Assembly (NCBI GenBank): GCA_049999805.1 | Contig: JBNGIO010006060.1 | Coordinates: 1 to 64,000 of the forward strand | Direction: 5' to 3' | DNA from: Folioceros fuciformis | Lineage: Eukaryota > Anthocerotophyta > Anthocerotopsida > Anthocerotales | Length of the DNA stretch: 64,000 bases | In this document: in pieces, positions 59,150 to 64,000 of the stretch | Layout of the letters: each line of letters opens with the position of its first letter | How positions within the stretch are numbered: position 1 is the first letter of the stretch | Notes under the pieces: generated by a model | Databases searched by the model: none | Told to the model about the DNA's origin: nothing | The model's input: the letters and a program-made list of their open reading frames with translations, nothing else | Translations under genes and position numbers: made by a program

Positions 59150-60060
59150 AGGCGATTTTATTTGCCTTTAAATACCCATGCTTTCATTAGTTTTCCAAGG
59201 TTGTTTTTTTCTTTAAAAATTAAGTGCTTACGAGATCCATGACATTAAGAGCTAGTAGGCTCTAGAAACTAAGTAGATAGGTTTTTCAATCTCTTTTGCA
59301 GTAAAGTATGTATTCAATTAAATTTAATACCAATTATTAGAACAAATATACTTCAGAAAAACAAGCTTATGCATAAAGTAAGTTTATGTAAAAACAGTAC
59401 ATATGTCCAATTAATATAACCACAATGAATTCATATCAAAATATTTATAAGTAATGAGATAATTAAACACATAACAAGAATAACTTATGGTGTTAGAAGT
59501 ATATATACTTAGATTTATCTTATTTATTATATATTATCTTATATTTGATATTATCTTATATTTGTAATTATTATATATTTCTTGTAAGTGTTTGCTTGGG
59601 TTATGTTAGGTCGGGATGGATGTAGTGGAGTGGTATTTTATTGATTAGTAATTTTCAAATACATAAACTTGATCATTAAATAGTAACATAACTCAATACA
59701 AGTAGCTAATGTTGTTATAAATTGGCAGACCAAGCAAATGGGTTATGGGTTATATTTTGGAAGCCAATGATTGCCCCTTTCATAGGACTTAAGTTGAAGA
59801 ATGCATGAATAAATAAGAAAATCTTATAGATATTTGAGTTATATGATTAATAGAAAACTATGAAATAAGTCACAATCATTACAATCCAAGAGTTTGAACT
59901 CAAGATCCTTGCTATGCTGCATAAGTTTCAACCATCATATCAATCGCAACACTTAAAGTATGTAAAAATTATAAATATATGGAATGTATAAAGTATTTCA
60001 AATGTGAATGGGAACTAGCACAAGAACAAAGAGAGTTTAATTAGTAGGATGCCAAAGAGA
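59150..60060. other. AT-rich spacer between gene D and AP2-B
   Basis: Very AT-rich and without a credible gene. A local repeat of 'atattatcttatatttg' occurs near 59530-59560. It takes the place that the 38-bp minisatellite has 3' of AP2-A. Confidence 0.6.
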
Positions 60061-60062
60061 GT

Positions 60063-63000
60063 TTAGTTAGCAGGATGCCAATATCTGCTCTTCTTTGCAG
60101 CCCATTCAGGGAGATCGATTGATGTAGCTGGATGTTTCTTCCTCCCAAGAATTTCGGTTGCCTCACTCTTTTTGGAAAGACTTGCAATACATGTTCCATG
60201 GAAGCTTGCAATCAAATTTGCACGAGGGTCATCACTACCTCCAAGTTTCAATACCTTTGTAGATAGAGGTTGCGCTCCTGTTAACTGTAATGTCATAACC
60301 TGGGGCAAATTAAGCTGTCTATGCAGAGCAGTTTCGAAAGCATTTGCAGCAATGGCCAGTGTCAAAGTTGGGTCGAATTCTCCAGCAACAAGTTGCCGAT
60401 TGTGTGCAATAGTCAACTCATAATTAGTAATCTGCCCCTCTTGCCTTGAAGCTCTCTCTTGAACACTTGTTCCCAGTTCTTTTCCCTTATCAGTGTGCCT
60501 CCTATGTCCTCCTCCTGTGAGAGGAAAGAAAGTTGGATGAGAGATTCATAGAATAACTACAATCAATACAGAAGATTGATGTCAACAAGCAAATATTACC
60601 TGGACGACTCTGGACGATTGCCTTATTTGCAGCTTTTGTCAGACGAGTTGGTGTCGGCCTTTGTTCTTGTTCTTGACGATGTAAAGCTAGTCATTTCAAT
60701 TTCCAAATGAAGAAAACAAGTTTATCAGAATGGATAGTTCCTTCCCCAACCCACATCTTCACATGGGCAATTCAAAAGCAATGTGTTTGAATGACCCACC
60801 ATGAAAGTTCAATTTCGATTCACTCTGGATGGAAGCAATATTGTATTCTTTGATGTCATAATTGGTGATGGCATCGGCTCCACTGACTTCAACAGATACT
60901 ATGTCGTATGCTCTTCAATCATAGTTCAGTGTAAGTTCAGGAAACTAGAAATTGGAAAGAGGCTCTTCAATCATAGTCTAGTGTAAGTTCAAGAAACTAG
61001 AAATTGGAAAGAGGCTCTTCAATCATAGTTCGGTGTAAGTTCAGGAAACTAGAAATTGGAAAGGGGCTCTTCAATCATAGTTTAGTGTAAGTTCAAGAAA
61101 CTAGAAATTGGAAAGAGGCTCTTCAATCATAGTTCGGTGTAAGTTCAGGAAACTAGAAATTGGAAAGGGGCTCTTCAATCATAGTTCAGTGTAAGTTCAA
61201 GAAACTAGAAATTGGAAAGAGGCTCTTCAATCATAGTTCAGTGTAAGTTCAAGAAACTAGAAATTGGAAAGAGGAACTTACGAAGATCAACATACACAAT
61301 TTATTAGCATAACAACATACTGTAAACCTACTCAAATGACCATGACAGACATATTGGGCAGCTCCTTCAATCATAGTTCACTGTAAGTTCAGGAAACTAG
61401 AAATTGGGAAGAGGAACTGACGAAGATAAACATACACAATTTATTAGCATAGCAACATACTGGAAAACCTACTCAAATGACCATGACAGACATACCGGGC
61501 AGCCTCTTCTTCAGTATCATGGAAGCCTCGATTCAGAGTGCCATCCCTAGAAATAAAACATAAAAACGATAAATAATAGTATTATTTATAAAATGATCAA
61601 AGAAGAACAGTGAAGTTAGAAGACTTCATGTTCTTACTTTTTGGCAACAGGATTCTGGATCTTATACTCAGCCTTCCACTTGTTTCTGAATGCATCGAAT
61701 CTTGTGCCAAAAAATTGTGAAGCCAAACAACGTCTTGCCATGCATCGAGACCATTCCAGAAATTGGTCTTTGCTCATTAGCTCCATCTTAAGGACATGGA
61801 ATATAGATGATAAGTCACTAGTGATAACAAATGTCTTCAAAACTTTGAGCTTGAACACACATGATGTGTAGGTTCAAGGGGAGTGTCAAGCTAAACCTTA
61901 TCCTCAATAACAAAATCTAGAAAGCTACAGCAAACCTCTTTGATGCAATCGTTGTAGGAGCATGAGTTGAAATTTATGGGAGCTTCGGGTCCTCGGAATT
62001 TCAGAGATCCTCTGTCGTAATGTCTGCATATTTTCAAGTAATAATTTCTATTTTAGTAACCACCACCAAAAACAAAAGGTGTACTTACTTGAACTAGTTC
62101 TCACCTTGCAGCTTCCAGCTCGCTGTAACATGAACCTGTACAGTGCATTCCAAACAAGTGTCAAAAGCAGCAGGTAATGAAAGACTGAAGATAGATGGTG
62201 CGAAAGTACTATCTGCGTATACAGTGAGGCAAGAAAGCTTACCAAGATATTGTTGTTTTCCATTTTGCTTTTTCGGTGTCTCCCTAAAAAATCACAAGAA
62301 AACAGAAAAAGACAAAGGTCACTTCAGCGCTTCCCTGTTACAACTTCAGCTATATGCAGGGCCCCTGACAAACCATGAATTGGTGACAAGCGTGAAGGTA
62401 GCCTTTAGCTCACGTACCATATGTGTGCCTCCCATCTGTTGGTGCGACGGTAGAAATTGACGCCCTGAAATTGTGACTTACGGGATTCCATCTTCCTGGA
62501 CTTGGGTTGCATGTCTTTTGGTGGGCAGCATTGCCCTTGAGCAAGTGCCACCTGGTTGTCTTGCAGCCAGGTTCTCTCCATGATGGCGTACCTTAAGTAA
62601 AACGACAGAGGTCCTGTCCTCTCCGCTGCTGCTAGTGTCGTCCCCGGCAGGCCGTTGAAAAGGTCAGCCGGAAGCCTGTCCCATGAAGACTGATCATTTC
62701 CGCCAGGGCTCTCCAGTGAAGTAGCGGCCACGGGAGGCGCGTTGAGGTCGACAATTGGCGTGATCACCTCAGGGGACAGATCACGCCGAGGTGGAGACCG
62801 ATCATAGGTTTCTGGAGCAGCTGCCGGTGCCACCTCCTGGTCCACATACCGAGCCTGAAAAGCACACAGTACAAGCATGTGAAGAAACTGCATCCATGCG
62901 CGCATATGACAATCTGCATCCTTGCGTACAGTTGCACTCTGCCGAACTTTGATCAAACAGCGCAAAACCAGGAAGTATTGAGGGATCGCTTGCCAGATCG

Positions 63001-63732
63001 TGAAATTGAGGAAAACGAGTAATTGACAAACAACAAAATGACAGTCACATTGCACACTGGATCATTATGTCGACGCGATGCCCTGAAGTGCAGCTACTTG
63101 ACGTGCACAACCCCATGAGTTCCACGACAGAGTATGTCATATACCTGAATTCTACATGCAGCTATATAATACAAAGGTGCACAAGCTTGAGAAGAGTGGT
63201 GATACACTCACATTTGAAGATGAAGAGCTTTCTTGGTGTTGTCCAACGTCAGGCCCTGTGGACGAGCTTGGAGCCTACAGACATCGTCGAGGAGCATAAG
63301 AACATCGCAACTGCATCGAGATGCATCGCATCGGGCACCCAGGCAGACAATTCAAGCTTGACGACGCACACACATTCATACAAGTCTTCTATCACCGGGG
63401 TGGAGAACAAGACTGGGCTATGGAGACATTTAGGAATTCCGTCCCAGAAAGTTCGAGATGCATCTTGGCTCACGTACCGGTGGCTTGTTCAGGTCGATTG
63501 CTCTCATGGGCTGGTTCCCCTCGAATCCAGCAGAGTATCCGGACTCGGACAATGAAGCATATGCAGACGAAGCTCTCCTTCTTGGTATTCGCGAAGTTGA
63601 GCGCACCCGATGGTGAGCCCATCGAGTTGGACTCCATACTTTCCCACGGCCATCTGCATGGTTGGGAATAGCACTCGCGTGAAGATGAATGGGTGCTAAT
63701 GCGGTTGTAGGCCTGTCCTTGGCGGCGCCCGC
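60063..63732 (-). CDS. AP2-B: double-AP2-domain protein, 5' end outside the window
   Basis: Eleven exons are visible: 63732-63478, 63274-63212, 62854-62418, 62283-62243, 62135-62105, 62023-61936, 61786-61638, 61546-61496, 60912-60800, 60686-60600 and 60514-60063. They join in frame to 588 residues and match AP2-A exons 3-13; six internal exons have identical lengths in the two genes. Two DLN-type EAR motifs are present (IDLNKPP and VDLNAPP). The conserved DLFNGLPG ... CCPPKD block, AP2 repeat 1 (SQFQGVNFYRRTNRWEAHIW), linker and AP2 repeat 2 (HDTEEEAARAYDI) follow. The last exon is only 452 bases against 1547 in AP2-A, lacks the SPKK-type repeats, and ends LPEWAAKKSRYWHP. Exons 1-2 should lie just past position 64000, since intron 2 resembles that of AP2-A. 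A transcriptional repressor role is inferred from the DLN motifs. Confidence 0.85.
60905..61275. repeat. 52-bp tandem repeat in AP2-B intron containing copies of its 3' splice site
   Basis: GTAAGT on the plus strand recurs at 60931, 60983, 61035, 61087, 61139, 61191 and 61243, an exact 52-base period. On the gene's own (minus) strand each unit holds 'actatgattgaag' followed by AGC, which is the sequence across the real acceptor at 60913/60912. The intron between the exons at 61496 and 60912 is thereby lengthened. Confidence 0.93.
61275..61510. repeat. Duplicated intron start with a relic of exon end
   Basis: About 61270-61370 and 61405-61505 are near-identical. The second is the real exon end and donor (GCCCG then GTATGT on the minus strand). 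The first keeps GCTGCCC but has AT in place of the donor GT, so it is a dead copy. Confidence 0.85.
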
Positions 63733-64000
63733 CTGCACAAGGTCTCAGAAAATCAATCGTGGTGCTGCGCTCAGATTGGAGTGGAACTGAAACTGACCAG
63801 GCTTAAAAATAGCTCAGGCGTGAAAGCACGCATTACTTTAGGCTAAGCAGAAAAAGCAGTCATGAATAGCAACTTCCTTCAATTTCCCGTCATGACAGAT
63901 CGAAGAAAAAGCATGGTCATGACGTTAGCCATTTCACGACAGACATGTCCGAGCTTTCGCGAATAGACAGATCAGACGTGTGCTGCAAATACCCAAATCA

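Overview
The window is nuclear DNA of a streptophyte plant, most likely a non-seed land plant or close relative. Evidence: Ty1/copia remnants, GT-AG spliced genes with mostly short introns (about 70-300 bp), and plant-specific proteins: a plastid SufE-BolA fusion, a BCHC-type BEACH-WD40 protein, an F-box/CW/SNF2/RING helicase and double-AP2-domain factors. The species cannot be fixed from sequence. Two runs of N (933-1032 and 55174-55183) are assembly gaps.

1-5.3 kb: 3' part of a copia retrotransposon with one LTR, then a decayed gag-like frame broken by three TAG stops, then GC-rich repeats. 5.3-12.2 kb: gene-poor, AT-rich DNA with small tandem repeats and two broken copies of the 5' end of the neighbouring RPL10A gene.

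12.2-28.1 kb: conserved genes. SUFE1 (minus), RPL10A (minus), a secreted LEA-like gene (plus, divergent from RPL10A), a class III peroxidase pseudogene (minus), SRT2 sirtuin (minus), an unrecognised decayed stretch, and the F-box/SNF2 helicase gene (plus). The exon chains of SUFE1, RPL10A, LEA, SRT2 and the helicase were joined by hand at GT-AG sites and stay in frame to the stop.

28.9-43.1 kb: one very large BCHC-type BEACH-WD40 gene (plus).

43.9-64 kb: an accessory, tandemly duplicated block on the minus strand. Two paralogous genes for divergent double-AP2 proteins, AP2-A (44.7-50.4 kb, complete) and AP2-B (60.1 kb to the window edge, 5' end missing), alternate with two copies of an unknown two- or three-exon Ser-rich gene (C and D) and their flanking DNA. 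AP2-A carries about 16 copies of a 15-residue SPKK-type repeat that AP2-B lacks. An intron of AP2-B contains a 52-bp tandem array that repeats its own 3' splice site. A 38-bp minisatellite and a 40-bp satellite sit inside the block. This block is the most novel part of the window.

The housekeeping genes act separately: plastid Fe-S assembly, cytosolic ribosome, organellar deacylation, chromatin remodelling and membrane traffic. The AP2 block looks like a young, fast-changing regulatory gene cluster.
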